Source of the DNA: Cylicocyclus nassatus
Lineage: Eukaryota; Nematoda; Chromadorea; Rhabditida; Strongylidae
Reading direction: 5' to 3'
DNA length: 64,000 nucleotides
Assembly: GCA_958299035.1 (NCBI GenBank)
Contig: CATQJL010000001.1
Coordinates: 82,089,071-82,153,070, forward strand
How positions within the stretch are numbered: the stretch's first letter is position 1; every line of letters starts with the position of its first letter. Under the pieces are notes generated by a model that saw nothing but the letters and a program-made list of their open reading frames with translations, was not told the DNA's origin and searched no databases. Both the position numbers and the translations under genes were made by a program. Positions 10,613 through 23,689 of this stretch are shown in pieces.

Positions 10613-12839
10613 AACCTATCGACTTAGGTGGAGATAAAAATAAAAATAGTCATTAGGCTAGAATGAAAAACATGAAATAAGAGTGGAATCAAAGTTGAGA
10701 TGAATTCCTACGCATGCCCAAAAGCTTGTCATTAGAGCGCGATGTTTAGGAAACGATCTATGAAGAGATTAATGCAAAAAAAGAAGGGAAAGGCAACGAT
10801 ATGAAAATGTTTTCATGCTCAGGGACATCTTGAGCGGGGAATTCGTCCATGGTAGAAAAATCCAAAACTTACGTGAAGCTACAAAAATAAATGTTCCAGC
10901 CGATCTCAGATCGTTTGCAGGCCGTTTGGAAGGACTACATCTGAGAAAGGTATTAACTTCACATAAGTTTTCAAATCTTTTTACATGATTCTTTCGAAAA
11001 TAATTCTCTATCATTCTGCCGTTTTTCTATAAATTCTATAAATTCTAAAATAATTCTGCCGTTTTTTCAGCCTTCATTTTTTGGAAACGTTGAAGACAAG
11101 CCGTTATTCATGTCTATCCAATACGACGACTGCATTTGTGTTATGGTTGCATTCGTCCACTCCGCAAATGCTGATGCCCCTGCTCCGCGTCACTGGCTTG
11201 TGACACGCGGCTAGCATGTTGATGATGCAATACAACAAGTTGTCGTCTTATCCTTGGATCAGCAAGCTGTTGCATGTTGCACACAGCTGTTAGTTATGCG
11301 TGGTTGACGAAGAGCCGGACAAGCAAATGTGGAGTAGGGCGATATGTGTTCTCTGTTCCATTGGGAGCGACGGGTTGTAGATAGGGTCCGGGTCCCGCGC
11401 GACTCTCTGGCCTGGGCTTTTCAACTCTTTCATAGGCTTGCTTTTTGATCACTTTCCAACCTTAAGCGTGGGAAAGGCGGTGCAATAGGTAACAACCAGA
11501 GTCAAGCGTAGGTGTGGCACGCCACACCTTGGGGGTCGTTTTGTGAAGGTCAGAAAAGGGTTCAGGGGTGATTATATCAAAGAGATACTGATGTCAGCGA
11601 TAACACGATATCTGCTAGAAATGTCAGGATAGGCTCATTAAGCACTTCATTCTGGCCTACCATCGTAGGCCTATGGGCCAAATTTTTGCGAATTCTAAGG
11701 TTTCCAAATATTATTTTCGAACATGTTAACTTCTTTTCAAGGTGAATTAGCCACTTCTTCTTGCAATTAATACAAAAACCTACTACTTCTTTGCACATAT
11801 TAGGAATTTCACTTCAAATAACCTCCAAACTATGGAATAAGGAACAAGCCAAAATCTCATTGGTTTCATTTTTCGCTTTCAGTATCTCAGACTGGAGAAG
11901 ACCAATCAGACTCGAATCACTATCGTGAAGATTACGAGTTTAAGCTAAAGAACATATTTAAATATAAATATATTTATAATACATTTATTCTTAACAATTA
12001 GTCACGATTAGTCGTGTTGGAAAATTAAAGTTGTCTTGGATCAATCGCGACGATCAAATCGCATGAACTTTGCCCGAGGTCCAAAAGGTGTGGCAGCCAC
12101 GGCTTTTCTGGGATTGTGCCACACCCCGTTAACTTACCTCCGAGGAGAATTTTAGCGAACAAAACATTTACGGTTCGATAGCCAAAAATCTCCTAATTTT
12201 GAAGAATGATTAGAGCTGAATTCGTCTTTGAAAATAACCAAACCTGAAGTGATTTTATTCTTTTGTCTCCTTTCAAAAGCTTTCATCTATCAAAGAGCCT
12301 TGGAGATTTTATTGAGGAAAATGATTTCAAAACTAAATTTGCGCTAATCCGTCGAGACAACAAGTTATGATTTTTCAAAAAAGGTGAGACAGAACTGCAC
12401 CAACCAAATATAATAGAATGCATGCGAGAAAAAAGGAGGATAAAGCCGCATTTTCACTGCTTTGAAAACTCAAAGGATGGAAAAGTAGCAATGCACTATC
12501 CTAGTTCTTTTCATGATTATGCGAGTAATTCTTACGAGTAATTTACTCCAGTAAATGGACCGCGGTAAACCCCCCCCATCAGGGCATCAGTCTCGACGTG
12601 GACCGGAGTTGATCTCATCACGCCTCAGTCTAGCATCCAGTGAGCTATTGATCTGGATGCGGATCGCTTTCCAATCGTGATAATCATGTGTGCTCTTGAA
12701 AAAGGAACCACTTGAGCCAATTTGGTCGACCAGGTGAGCGACTGGAATTGAATGCGCGCGGCCATAATTCAACGCCGGCCAGCGCTGCATTTTTGTTGTA
12801 TGCCCGGCGTCTTTGATAGCGACCACCATCGCAAAGTCG
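10613..12839. other. no gene seen; possible GGTGTGGCAC element
   Basis: Near 11510 lies GGTGTGGCACGCCACACC, almost a perfect palindrome, and near 12110 GTGCCACACCCC appears in reverse. These might be the ends of a 620 bp element, but the inverted match is only about ten bases. Otherwise AT-rich with short, incoherent frames. Confidence 0.35.
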
Positions 12840-12945
12840 ATGATGACCAGGGTAAAGCGGGGGGTGCGGCACGCCGCAGGGGTGGGGGGTCGCAAGGGGG
12901 GGGGGGGTAGGTAAGGGGGGGTCGTATCGACCCAAGGTCAAAAGC
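12838..12945. repeat. G-tract repeat, inverted partner of 15085-15150
   Basis: GATGACCAGGGTAAAGCGGG, GGTGCGGCACGC, a 12-base G tract and GGTCGTATC occur here. The same words occur in reverse complement and in matching order at about 15085-15150. The two copies are about 2.2 kb apart in opposite orientation. Confidence 0.65.
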
Positions 12946-13201
12946 GGTTTTTAAGCGTAAAAGCACTGTAACTAAATTTTTAGGTGTGCCCACTCTTTTC
13001 CAACTATCTCTGACAACTCGGGGAACGTAACTGAGAGAAATACTAAATGGACTCTTGGTTTAGGTAAGAGTTTAACGATACATTTGAACAACTTGTGTCG
13101 GAAGAGAGGAACATACACATATTATTGTTATGGTTTCTGTGTAAAATGTACCTTTAAAAAACATTTATCTGTTGCATACGCTATACATATATATACACCT
13201 C

Positions 13202-13281
13202 GCTGAGCTGAAGAAGAAGAGAACCTTCCGCAAGTTCACCTACCGAGGACTTGATCTCGAGCAGCTCTTGGACATGTCCCG
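13202..13281 (+). pseudogene. rps-15: orphan exon of ribosomal protein S15
   Basis: The frame reads [20 protein letters not shown] followed by QLLDMSR. This is the strongly conserved N-terminal block of eukaryotic cytosolic ribosomal protein uS19 (S15), a small-subunit head protein. The exon stops at CG|GTATGG, a donor-like site just after DMSR. No start codon is in frame at the left, and no AG acceptor directly precedes GCT. I could not find the rest of S15 (normally about 150 residues) in either direction. The piece looks like a duplicated genomic fragment truncated at its left edge, not a processed copy, because sequence after the boundary is intron-like. A real gene with a very distant next exon is less likely, since the start is missing. 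I am sure of the family and less sure of its status. Confidence 0.85.
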
Positions 13282-14653
13282 GTATGGTTATGTATTTCGC
13301 AGTTATTAGTGGGCAATTTTGTTATTTAAAGTTCAAATTACTGCAATAGCTTTGTTCAGAAGTTTGTGTGTTGGGCGGCTTTGAACTTTTTTGCCACTTA
13401 TACTTTTTTATTAGGTGTTAGGACGGCAGAGTGCCTTATTAATGGCCATCTGTGGTCATACATTGGAGGCGGTTCCCATAAGTTTCGTGGTGTATCTCGT
13501 ATATCTAGATTTTTTTGTTGCAATACAAGAAAATCAGACATAGCCCCTAAATGATGATATCGTATACATATCAGATTACTCAGAATTGGAAAAATCTTTA
13601 TTTTTTCGTTCACTATTGGGAGTCTAACTAAATTTTTGGGGTGCTTGGCGTTCAGTATGTTCAAACTATTGATTTTCAAAACCAAAGTAAATCACTCCTC
13701 ATTCTGATTCCATTTTCTAGTTCTCGATGACCGACTACTAATTTTCATTGAGCTGTTGATGTTACGGGCCCTCTAAGTACGTGCATCAACAAAATCTACG
13801 TCACATTGAATATCACAAAACCACTTACTGTTTTTTTTCCACAATACTACCTCTACAGAGAAACATAATTGCTACTTTTTGATTCATTGTTTCCAACTTT
13901 TAGTCGTTGTGCATTCAGGTTGCCAAATAAATGGATCTGCCCATCACTTGATCATCGTTGCGGTACAATTGTGAATGAAGACGAGTTGACTGCTGCAAAT
14001 GATGATTTCCTCCCAGAAGCTATGAAGAATGAATGTTCAACTTTTTTTCGCGGTCCCTTTCTCTTGCTGTTTCTTTTGAAATAAAGATTTATAGAAAAAC
14101 AGTATTATGATTTTGCACGTTCAGCGTTCAAATATATCACTGTTCTGTCAAATATTTATACATCCACCACAATGCAATTTCATTGCAGTTATAGTGAAAT
14201 ATGGTGATCGACTCAAATAAGTATACTAACATTGACAACAGCAACGACGTATGGCTGCCAGCGGATAAAAACGCACTTTTCGCCTTGATCATACTAATAA
14301 TCGTGGTAGGTCCCAATTCGCCAATTTAAAACAGCCTAAAAAACATCTTTCTTTCAGCTGCTTTTCATTCTTACTCAAAAAAAAAACTGATCTTGTGCGG
14401 CACACCCTGGATCCCCGATGCACCTCGTCCCCGCGTGGAGCAGGCCTAATAGCCATCTCAGAAGATCTCGCGTCAACATGTTCCGATCTCTTTTTGTTGC
14501 AATAAAAATAGTTTTTTGTTGAAATAAACATATACTGAATGTGAGTTGTGGATCCGTATCCTAAAAATAATCGAAATCGCTCTTTATAACAGATAATTCA
14601 AGCATAATATTCTATGAGTGAACAACGCTTTCAGAAATGGCAACTGTGAAAGG
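13282..14653. other. no confident gene; one possible exon tail
   Basis: A GC-richer stretch at 14396-14450 (+ strand) can be read as CGTPWIPDAPRPRVEQA then stop, with AATAAA about 50 bases later (14501-14506). This could be a terminal exon, but no upstream exon was found and I do not recognise it. The rest is AT-rich without structure. Confidence 0.3.
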
Positions 14654-15029
14654 CAAAGGCATCGTCCACCCAAATTGGGGTTTGTGAGACTATGATACCT
14701 AGCAGATGCAGGGCCCCCAACTGTGATTGCCCAACTTGCGCTGCCTAAGGTTGCTTCCGAAGCGAGAAATTTGCTTCGGAAATCGCTTCAGATGACGTTC
14801 GCCACGTTGGCTCCTCCTCTTTCGGGTGGGCGTGACGTTCTTCCCCCCCCCCATCCGCGCTCGCCCAATCAATCACCTTTCCGAAGAAATCGCTCTGCGG
14901 GTTCTGGAAACAGGGGTTTTTCGTGGTTTTCGTGGATTTTCAACTTGATATTCGCAATCAGGGGTATGAGAAGGCCCTGGAACGGCAAAAACATGGAGGT
15001 CGAAATTCTGGGTGGACGGTGCCTTCAAG
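14654..15029. repeat. inverted-repeat element, AAGGCA family, copy 2
   Basis: AAAGGCATCGTCCACCCAAA at the left is mirrored by TTCTGGGTGGACGGTGCCTT at the right. The ends resemble those at 1317-1738 in the AAGGCA...GTCC core. The inside includes a GGTTGCTTCCGAAGC...GCTTCGGAAATCGCTTC hairpin. G tracts lie just outside the right end. Confidence 0.55.
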
Positions 15030-15155
15030 AGCGAGAGGGGGGGGGGGGTAGGAATGGGGGAAGGGGTTGTGCCGAGGTCCGGCCCAAGGGGGGGGGGGTC
15101 GTATCCGGCGGTCGCGTGCCGCACCCCCCGCTTTACCCTGATGATGACCACTGTC
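15030..15155. repeat. G-tract repeat, inverted partner of 12838-12945
   Basis: Contains G tracts of 12 (15037-15048) and 11 (15088-15098) and the reverse complement of the word series seen at 12838-12945, ending CTTTACCCTGATGATGACCA. Open frames across it on both strands are low-complexity Pro/Gly products and are not genes. Confidence 0.65.
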
Positions 15156-17085
15156 AAGGATTTCGCCTAGCACATGCATGGATAAAACAAAAACACATTT
15201 TTCAACGAAAATTTCATGAAAAAATGAATGGTTGCAATATGAACCTAGTGAATTAAATCAATAAGTTCTTGCCTTAAGTAGCTTTTCTAAAAAAAGTCAG
15301 CAGACTCTACAAAAAAGAAAAAAATCTGTTTTCTTCCTTTTGATGCCAAAATCAGCTGTTCATCGATTCTCTCCTTTTCGGGTCATGTGGGGTCTTTCAG
15401 TGTTCTGTGAGTGTGTCTGAGTAATTACGTGGTAATAATCAAACATCAGCGTTGTGAAAGACCACAATTCATGAAAACTTGACAATCATCGCCGTAAGAA
15501 AGTTGGACTTTCATGTAATTTGAACTACAAAGATCACTCTTGCAACTTTTTTATATTTTACTTACAATTACTTGCGGAATCGCGTGTATTTCACGCAGCT
15601 AAAATACTCGAGTTTTACTGCGGAGCGTAGTTTGTAATATTTGTGATTATATTATTATTATATTTCAATGGTAACCGCAGAATTTTTTTGCGAGAAGGAC
15701 TTCCATAACCCTGAAAGATTTTCTGCTGGAATTGAATTGATTTTTCACATAACGCATGATATGTTACGCAAGGACCAATCTTTTGAAGGTAATGGTGAAA
15801 AGATAATAAAATGATTAGGGCACGTTTTCCTATTTCATTTTTTTTTTTAAACAAACGCCCTCTCTTCTAACAAACATGCTGTGCGCAGCCGGCGAGCACA
15901 GAAAAGCATAATGAGAATTTGATCAATAAGCTAATCAGAATCATCTGAGCCATGCATTCATCAAAAAGAGAGTCTATCTCCTCTTTTCCATTTTTCAACG
16001 ATCCATCTAGAGGAGAATAGATGAGATGTGGTGGCTGTTTTTTCTAATGAGTCACACAGCCTTAATTTCGTGAAACATTCTCGAACATTTGATCTTAGAA
16101 GTAAGCTGATAGCATGCTTTTAACTTCGCTGAGAACTCCAACTGTTTTTATACTTTCCTGCTGAAAAAATTCTCTTGCTTGAGTTTCATCTCATACGATG
16201 AGATTTTCCTTAACTAAACATTTCCATCATTTTTTTTAGCTGTTAGGTGATCCTCGATCCTTCGATAAAAAAGAAGTGAGCAGAAAATCGTAAAGGTCAC
16301 TTATTTTCCTTCGAAGGAGCTTTCCTCTCCTCTCCCTATAGTGGGGGGGGGGGGGGGGGGGCAAAAACTCTAAAAATGGTCTTAGAGCATGCGAAAGAAT
16401 TTGGGAACAATGCAAATTTTGCCCGAATCATAACTGACTTTGCGCATAATCTGCGAGATTTCTACGTCATCCCCCCTCTTGAAAAATTCTTGCGAAAGTA
16501 TAGGTGTTAACACAAACCATCATTTCTATGAATTCTCGTTTAAAACCAAACTAAAGACTTTTATGTTAGCCTAATGCACTGCAAATTTTACTGCAAGTGT
16601 TTTCCCTTAACATGGCATTCAATTAGGCTCTTCAAATAAATATCAACGTCAATGCTTAACTAGAGGCGATGTGCGCTGTTTTTGCTTCAATTTTCTTACA
16701 GCCTTTGTTTTAGCTCTATAAAATGTCTCCTTGGGAAGATTCACCAGAATCATATAAATCTGAAGACCAAATTTCAAAGAAAAAAGATCAAAAGCTGAGC
16801 TTGGCATCCACCTGCGGCGATCAAAAACGACGCTTGTCCCACGTATCCGGCGACGTTTGATTGACACTAGCAACTGCGGTGAAAGGCAATTTCCAACTAC
16901 ATCCCTTTCGGGCTGTTCTAAAGTGCTATTCTGTTTTCATTTTCATCTAAATTGCCTTCTTGTCTTGATATTTTTCAAAATATATCCAGTCGTTACAGGC
17001 ATTAAAACTGGAGAACTTTGCTTCCTAGGGAAAAAGTAATATGGAAGTTCGTAAGCGAATAAGCATCAAATTGTAGTTATAACTA
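15156..17085. other. no gene seen; 19-base G tract at 16343
   Basis: AT-rich sequence. The longest G tract of the window (16343-16361) is here. No coding frame stands out. Confidence 0.45.
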
Positions 17086-18018
17086 TTAGGTTGTTCCATA
17101 AGTCTTTTCGTTTTTGAGTTTACGCTGTAATAAGTCATACGATTATTCACAATAGACATTAGGATAACATTCGAAAGAGCAAAGCAAGCTTTGTAAGATG
17201 ACGCTTATGCTTTTGCACCAACTTCGATCCACCTCAAGTTTGAAACCAAAATCTAAAAAGTTTCGGATGCCCAAAAAATTGAAAAATTTTTATATCTTCG
17301 TTCAGAAGACTCCTACAGATCTCTCACTCGCTCACGCATATACACTCCACATTGGATACTCATATGTGCTATTGCTGTCTTTTTTTTATTAGCTAGAAAT
17401 CAAGAAACCGAAAATTTCCATGTTTTTAACAAAGTGAGGCTGCGCTGTTCTTACACTAACAGTTGTATACTACAAGCCCTGAGAAGTGCAGCAGTAATTT
17501 TTTAGCTCTCTGTAAGCCTTGGTTTCCAAGAAATGTTAAGTTAAGCATAAAAAATCCGAGTGAGGAAAGCTAAATTCGATATTGCTCGGGAACCATAGCT
17601 TATAGAGAGCTAAAAATTGGCGATTATACTTCAAAGGGGTCGTAATATACAACTTTTAGTGTAAGAACAGCACAACACCACTTTGGTGAAAACATGGAAA
17701 TTTTTTCGGTTTCCTGATTTCTAGCTAATAAGAAAGACAGCAACAGTACAATATGAGTGTCTGATGTGGAGTGTATATGCGTGAGCGAGTGAGAGAACTG
17801 TAGGAGTTTTCCAAATGAAGATATAAAAGTGGGCATCCGTAACTTTTTAGATTTTGGTTTCAAACTTGAGGTGGATCAAAGCTGGTGCAAAAGCATAAGC
17901 GTCATCTTACAAAGCTTGCTTTGCTCTATCGAATGTTATCCTAATGTCTATTTTAAAAAAGAAGTGTATGACTTATTACAGAAAACTCAAAAATGAAAAG
18001 ACTTATGGGACAACCTAA
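17086..18018. mobile_element. palindromic mariner-type element, 933 bp
   Basis: Begins TTAGGTTGTTCCATAAGTC and ends with its reverse complement, flanked by TA on both sides (17084-17085 and 18019-18020). The two arms are about 390 bp each and almost identical as inverted copies. Matching landmarks are AAGTCTTTTC, ACATTAGGATAACATTCGA, AAGATGACGCTTATGC, CGCTCACGCATATACACTCC and GTTCTTACACTAA. Even the loop has TTTTTAGCTCTCTGTAAGCC against a near-complement. The TIR pattern is that of the mariner family. It encodes no transposase. Confidence 0.9.
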
Positions 18019-18567
18019 TACATCAAATACAATGAATTAATACAGATCTCCAAAAAGTTTCATTAAATTGTGTTACTTAATTCCCAGAGTGCTGCATCTG
18101 TCGCATTTTTGCAGTCAGATCACTAGTTGTCACTTGACGTTGCGTAGGATTACTGTAGTTGGCGGTTGCGCGTTTGATCAACTTATCTATTGTGCAAATT
18201 TGCAAATGGGAGATGATTGAGTGAATTGATGCATGGAGTAAGTGGGGAAAAGATTTGAGTGAATGAAGAAATGGTTGTTGTATGTTTTAAGCATTCCTGC
18301 TGTTGTCAAAGTCCAAATAAACGAAGAGAAAATTTTCGAGGCCTTACGATGCATGAAAATGCAGACAGATCCTGTGAAAGGAATTGAGGGTGATCTATCC
18401 AATAAATAAATGAATGAAAAAAATAGGGGACAGCATATCTAAATTGAACGTTAGCAGTTTAAAAAAAATCAACATTATTTAAAACAGAATTTTGAACTTC
18501 CCACATTTTTGATTTAGGCATGCTTCACCAGAAATTTTGCCTCTAGCTGCTTTCCCACTTCCTTATA
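18019..18567. other. no gene seen
   Basis: AT-rich spacer between two DNA transposons, with a TGAATGAA-rich stretch near 18220-18420. Confidence 0.4.
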
Positions 18568-19233
18568 CAGGGTGATGCACACTAGTCGATCGTTAATAAC
18601 TCTCTTGCTTTCATGTCTTCTGCCGAGTTCAAGGTAAGATTCTGTAGAGCGAGATTTAGCTTGGACTTACAGTATGGAGCGAAATATCAGTCTTCTTCAT
18701 TGCTGTGGCATAAGGGTGGGAACTTCGAGGACAATTTTGAGCGCCATTGAAAGCCTCAGAAATTGCCTCAGAAAAAAAGCCAAACAAGCCAGAAACTTTG
18801 AACTGGGTTAATCGAAGTCGCTGATTCTAAATATGAAAATTGCGATCCAGTATAGTGCTTCCTCCATAAGTTATTTCAAATTTTGGGTAACAACTGTACT
18901 GTTCTTCCAATGTTCGTCAAAAATGTTATTACGCCATCAAGAAAGCTCGAAAAACTTGCGAAAAGTTGCGCATGGAAACTAGCACGCCTGAAAACCTTGC
19001 CACAAAAATTTTCAATTTTTTTTTGAAATTGTCTCATCAAAAGGCCTATTCCACAGTGACCTGTATGCTAGTAGTTCATACCGTAACCCTACAGTAATGA
19101 AGAGTGATCGCTCCATACTGTAAATCTAAGTTGAACCTCGCTCTACAGAATAGTACCTCAAGCTCGGCAAAAGACAGAAAGCAAGAGAGTTATTGACGAT
19201 CAAACCGTATGCACATCTTTTTGGGACACTCTG
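18568..19233. mobile_element. Tc1/mariner-type MITE, 666 bp, intact
   Basis: The ends CAGGGTG and CACTCTG are flanked by TA (18566-18567 and 19234-19235). Inverted arms of about 95 bp share GATCGT(T/C)AATAACTCTC, TTGCTTTC, GCCGAG and TTCTGTAGAGCGAG. No transposase frame. This is the uninterrupted relative of the element split by the Helitron at 7202-8543. Confidence 0.9.
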
Positions 19234-19235
19234 TA

Positions 19236-22200
19236 TGTGTTATTTTTGAACCTTCTTTTTCCATCAGCCAAATTCCATGAGTAAATAATGTCATTGCTCA
19301 CCAAAGGCTTTATAATCAACTGAAAATCTTTTCATGGAATTATACTTGCTCCTGACATGCATATAATGAAGTTATTGTCATAAATAGTGTGCGGGCGACA
19401 TGTGTGTGAGAACGAATAACAATTATGAAATGGATAAATAAATGAAGAATGCTTGCAACAACATCTAGAGCGGCGAAGGCTTTGTATATTTCCACAAACA
19501 CTATTTCTGCAAATAATTCTAGGGCCAAATCCTCAGAAAACTCTCTATTTACTGTTATTTTTTTGACAAACTCACTTTTTATTGTTCTTATTCATGCTGG
19601 GAAAAGATGTTCAAACAAGTGACCTCTTTTATGTAATTTATAGTCGAACGAACAACGAAATTCTAACGAATATTAGCTCGAAAATATCATTTTAAGATGT
19701 TATTGTACTTTTAACTGTACTTTCTCTCTTATGACCTATGAATTACATATCATGCATACTAAAATACTCTTTCTTTACTATAGACCTCGGCGTTGAATGG
19801 GATTAATAGCCTCTGAATCAGACTTTGCTGCCTTCTGCTTGATTTTCTTATTCACTCGATTACGGTAATGATCGAAGCTCACTTTATCCCTTTTACTGTT
19901 CAGATGTGTATAGCTCACTAATTACAGTGTTCAATCAAGCTATCAACGTTCATAATCTCCTCCAATCTTTCCGACCACCTGATACAGATGGAACTTATCT
20001 CCTTTCCTTCCTTTCTTATCCTCTTACAAATTATTAGATTGGCAAGAAAGCTCTCGAACATCTCCACAGTAAAATTGCTATTTCTTAGGTGGCAGTGCAT
20101 CTACGAACGCAAAAATTTCTAGCTTTACTCTCACATTTATGTGGCTTATAACGGTGCAGCTGGGAGGTGCATAGGGCCAACCGGGGCGGAGTTTGCCACA
20201 TTTCGATTACCTCATTTTCTTGCTGTATAAGCTCGAAATCCATACAAACTTTGCACAATTCTGAGTGAGTTGAGGTCAACTATATAATGGAGTTTGTGAG
20301 CGTCACAGCATGCACGGAAAGTGGAGATCTGAGTTCTGACAAAATCAATATTTTCGAATTTTTCGCTCTATTTCTAAAGGATTTATTGTTTATGCTTTTG
20401 ATTAGTATGATCTTGCAGAGCTTGCTTGCTCTTCCTCTATCTAATGGTGTGCTGCATGCCCCATTTGGTGCAAAATTTTTGTCCTAATCCAGTGTCCGAG
20501 AACTTTCTTATCAACCTATTTTTTACAAAACATCAGGTTTTTATAGAACCCCTGATATAGAAAGGCCTAACTCCCAATTGAAAACACGAAAATCTCCACT
20601 TTCTACGGCACTCTCCGCATCGGAAGTCTTTTCCATCAATCTCTTGTCTACGCAACACCAAAATATGTACTAGTCTAAAGTGCTAGTGTTGATGGGATGT
20701 GATGAGTTCACCCATTCACTTATCTCCCGGGATTTTGTTGTTGTTTACTCTATAATTCCCAAGGGCTAAGCACAAAAATCAACCGCTGCTTCCGAAGAAG
20801 ACTATTCTTAGTACGATGTTAATTTGCCCTTCTTACATGAACGTCTGAAGATGGCGAAAGAGTGAAAATAAAGCTAAATATTTTCAATACGCTCATCAAA
20901 AAGCGGAAAATTTTCCTTGTGGTGCGGGGCTCAAATTTCTGCTAATAAGTGGACACCCTTTTTTGGGAAGCTTCCTATGTGGAAGGCATTCCCATTAAAA
21001 CTTTTCTACATAGAACTCATACACAAATTTTACACAAGCGATTATTCACAATCGAAAATACCTTTCATGAATGTCTATGGTTTTTCTACATTTTAAAGAT
21101 GTTGCGATCAGTCTTGAGAACTATGTCAGTATTACACCACCTTCCAACTTCAAAAGAAGCATAGATGCTTGGAAAGAAGTTTTTCTAGACAGGGAGAATA
21201 TACTAGCCAATACAGCCTCTGAGTATCTTGGTCGTTTTGTGGTTCAACTTTGAATGATGCTTAATTGCAGAGAATTTCTTTTCAAAGTGATATTGACATA
21301 ATATAAGCTTGTCAAGTTGACGGAAACGTTTGACTCAAAAACCTAATATTGTCATTGAATACGTAATTATTTGCACAGAGTTCTTTTTTTATATCACTCA
21401 ATACTCAATACTCAATACTATTAGGTTGACCAGAAAATTTTGTCTGTTTCTCTCATCGATCACTGGAACTCACAGAACACCAATCCATGGGCAAGCTAGG
21501 TATCATTTGGTTCAGATTTTTATCCTCTTTCATACAGCTGTATTTTCTCTCTGATCTACCTTGTCTTTGTAATGTTATTGCCATGACTTTTTATCAGCTC
21601 ACCAGTAACGCCAAGTCTTTCCTGAATTTCAAAATTTTTTTGTCCTGGAGTTTCCAAAGAACGCTGGTAACTGTTATGTAGAGCAAACCATTGTCTACAT
21701 TGCAGCTATTTTAGATTACATGGGCCACGTTTACCAAGTTCAGTATAATTTTTTATTTAATAAAAACCGCGGCTTTTTAACTATGCTTACCACGTAAAAG
21801 TACCGAAAATTTCAAAAAGCTGTTTCTCAAGGCAAATCAAACTTGGTCATGTTGCATAAATGATCTTTAATAAGAATCATTTTTCAATTCGCAGAATTTG
21901 AAAACTTCCGTGTATTTGCCGCAGTTGCGTGTTTTATGACTTTGCCAAAAATCGATCTCTTAAGAAATAATTTTTTTCAAGCTAAAGACAGCAGATTAGG
22001 AGAATTCAAAAGTATGTTCTTGTAGCCCGAGAACTGGTCTATTAGAATCATATTTAATCATTTTATAAACTTTAGAATGAAATTTTTTAAAATTAGTCGA
22101 ACTTTGAGCAGATAAAATTGGCAGATGGAGAATTTTAACAAATATCGAAAAAGGCATGCAAGTTTATGGCTCGAAAATGTATCCATAAGAAAGAGGAGAA

Positions 22201-23048
22201 AAAGCTACATCGAATGCATGTCAAAACTCATTCAGGTGTTTATCGTGCGTGGTTGGTTTTATAGTGGTTTGAAAAAACCGACAAAACCTTCTTGACCTAA
22301 TACTATACTTATTTATTACTCAATATCGATAAATGGTAAGACAAGAGCTTTATGCTGGCAATTGCTCCTTAACCTTTGAACAACAGGAGACGGTAGATGT
22401 TTTGTGGACAATAATGCTGAACTATTGTGCGTGGCAATTGCATTAACATCTCCAAACTATAGAAGTCATTTAAAAGAGATTGAAAGAGTCATTATTGAAA
22501 ATTTTCCTCTTTCGGAAAGGCAAAGTTGATTAGATGCGTAGATTTAGCTATTAATTTCCTTGTCACGCACTTTTGCAAAGAACTTTGATCTGTTCGGGAT
22601 AATTTGTGATGTTCTAATTTCTGGAAAATTGATGCTTTGGTTTTTTGCTACACTTCGGCTTTGCTCTAACAGCTTTAGATCAAGTGGATATACCTCATTA
22701 AGCAACCTAGATTCACTCATAATCCTTGCCGACTTTTCATCGTAGAATTCTACTATAGTTTTGTGAAATTTTGAGCGGGAGAATGAAATCACTACATTTT
22801 TTGATATTTTTTCATACTAGGCACTCTTCTCTTTTCAAATGTTTGAAATAAGGTCCTTGTGAAAAAAAAAACAATTTTGCGAAGCTTCTTGAGTAATAAA
22901 CATTCAGAGACTCATGACTCCATAAAAAATTCTTGATTATTCACAAGAGCGAAATAAAGGCAGCAACATTGTGCTATGTCTTATTTTAATATTGTTCGTG
23001 TTTTCTTCTTAGCCTGATTAGGTAATGAATAATGCTCCTATTACTAAG
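19236..23048. other. no gene seen
   Basis: Almost 4 kb of AT-rich sequence with only short frames. A lone mariner-like end, TTAGGTTGACCAGAAAATTT, is present at about 21420 without a partner. Confidence 0.45.
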
Positions 23049-23123
23049 CCTTGGATCCCAATCTTGGAGCTAGCCTTGGATCCCAATCTTGGAGCTAGCC
23101 TTGGATCCCAATCTTGGAGCTAA
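23049..23123 (+). repeat. three perfect 25 bp tandem copies
   Basis: The unit CCTTGGATCCCAATCTTGGA followed by GCTAG is repeated three times with period 25 and almost no divergence; the last copy ends in GCTAA. This suggests recent slippage or amplification. Confidence 0.95.
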
Positions 23124-23689
23124 TCCCGATCCTGTTTACTACTGTGTTACTCTCCAGAAGTCCAAACACCTAGCTTTTTGTTCTTTGTTTATGGTGCGCG
23201 TGAAAACTGCCATTGTTTGGTGACATGTGGTAAGTAATTAAATACATACACTATGAGATGAAGTAAGGATTAAGCCAGTGTTGGGGTTGGATAAACAGGT
23301 TGCTTATGCTTTTGGGGTTTTGGAAAACAATAGAGTTGTCTGATTTAGAAATGACTCACTTTCAAGGACGCTCAGCACAGCAACGAGCTACTATGTAATG
23401 TTCGATTAAGAATATATCAATGACAGAGGGTTGCTTTCTTCGAGAATGGATGCGAAAATCTGCGAAAATTGATTGTATTGTTATTCGAAAAATTGTATCG
23501 AAAGGATTTTATTCCTAACTTACTGGATTATTCAACCGTTTTGATTGTAGATGACGAGTAGAGTTATATTTATAAATTGTACGGAAAAGAAAGTCGACTT
23601 TCAGGACATTTGTTTATTAGGGTGATCACTAAAAAATGGGCAGCTTGATTTTTATTGAATTTTGAGATTTTTTGTTTTGATCAACAACA

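Noticed and set aside
11507..12128. 620 bp transposon with GGTGTGGCAC ends
   Set aside because: Only about ten bases of inverted match and no target duplication; left as a note.
12587..12993. Three overlapping minus frames rich in proline
   Set aside because: By-products of a G-tract repeat shared with 15030-15155.
14723..15256. 177-codon + frame and the overlapping minus frames
   Set aside because: Low-complexity Gly/Pro products of G tracts inside repeats, with no start context or domain.
17198..17863. Two similar small frames on opposite strands
   Set aside because: They are mirror images because they lie in the two arms of a palindromic mariner element.
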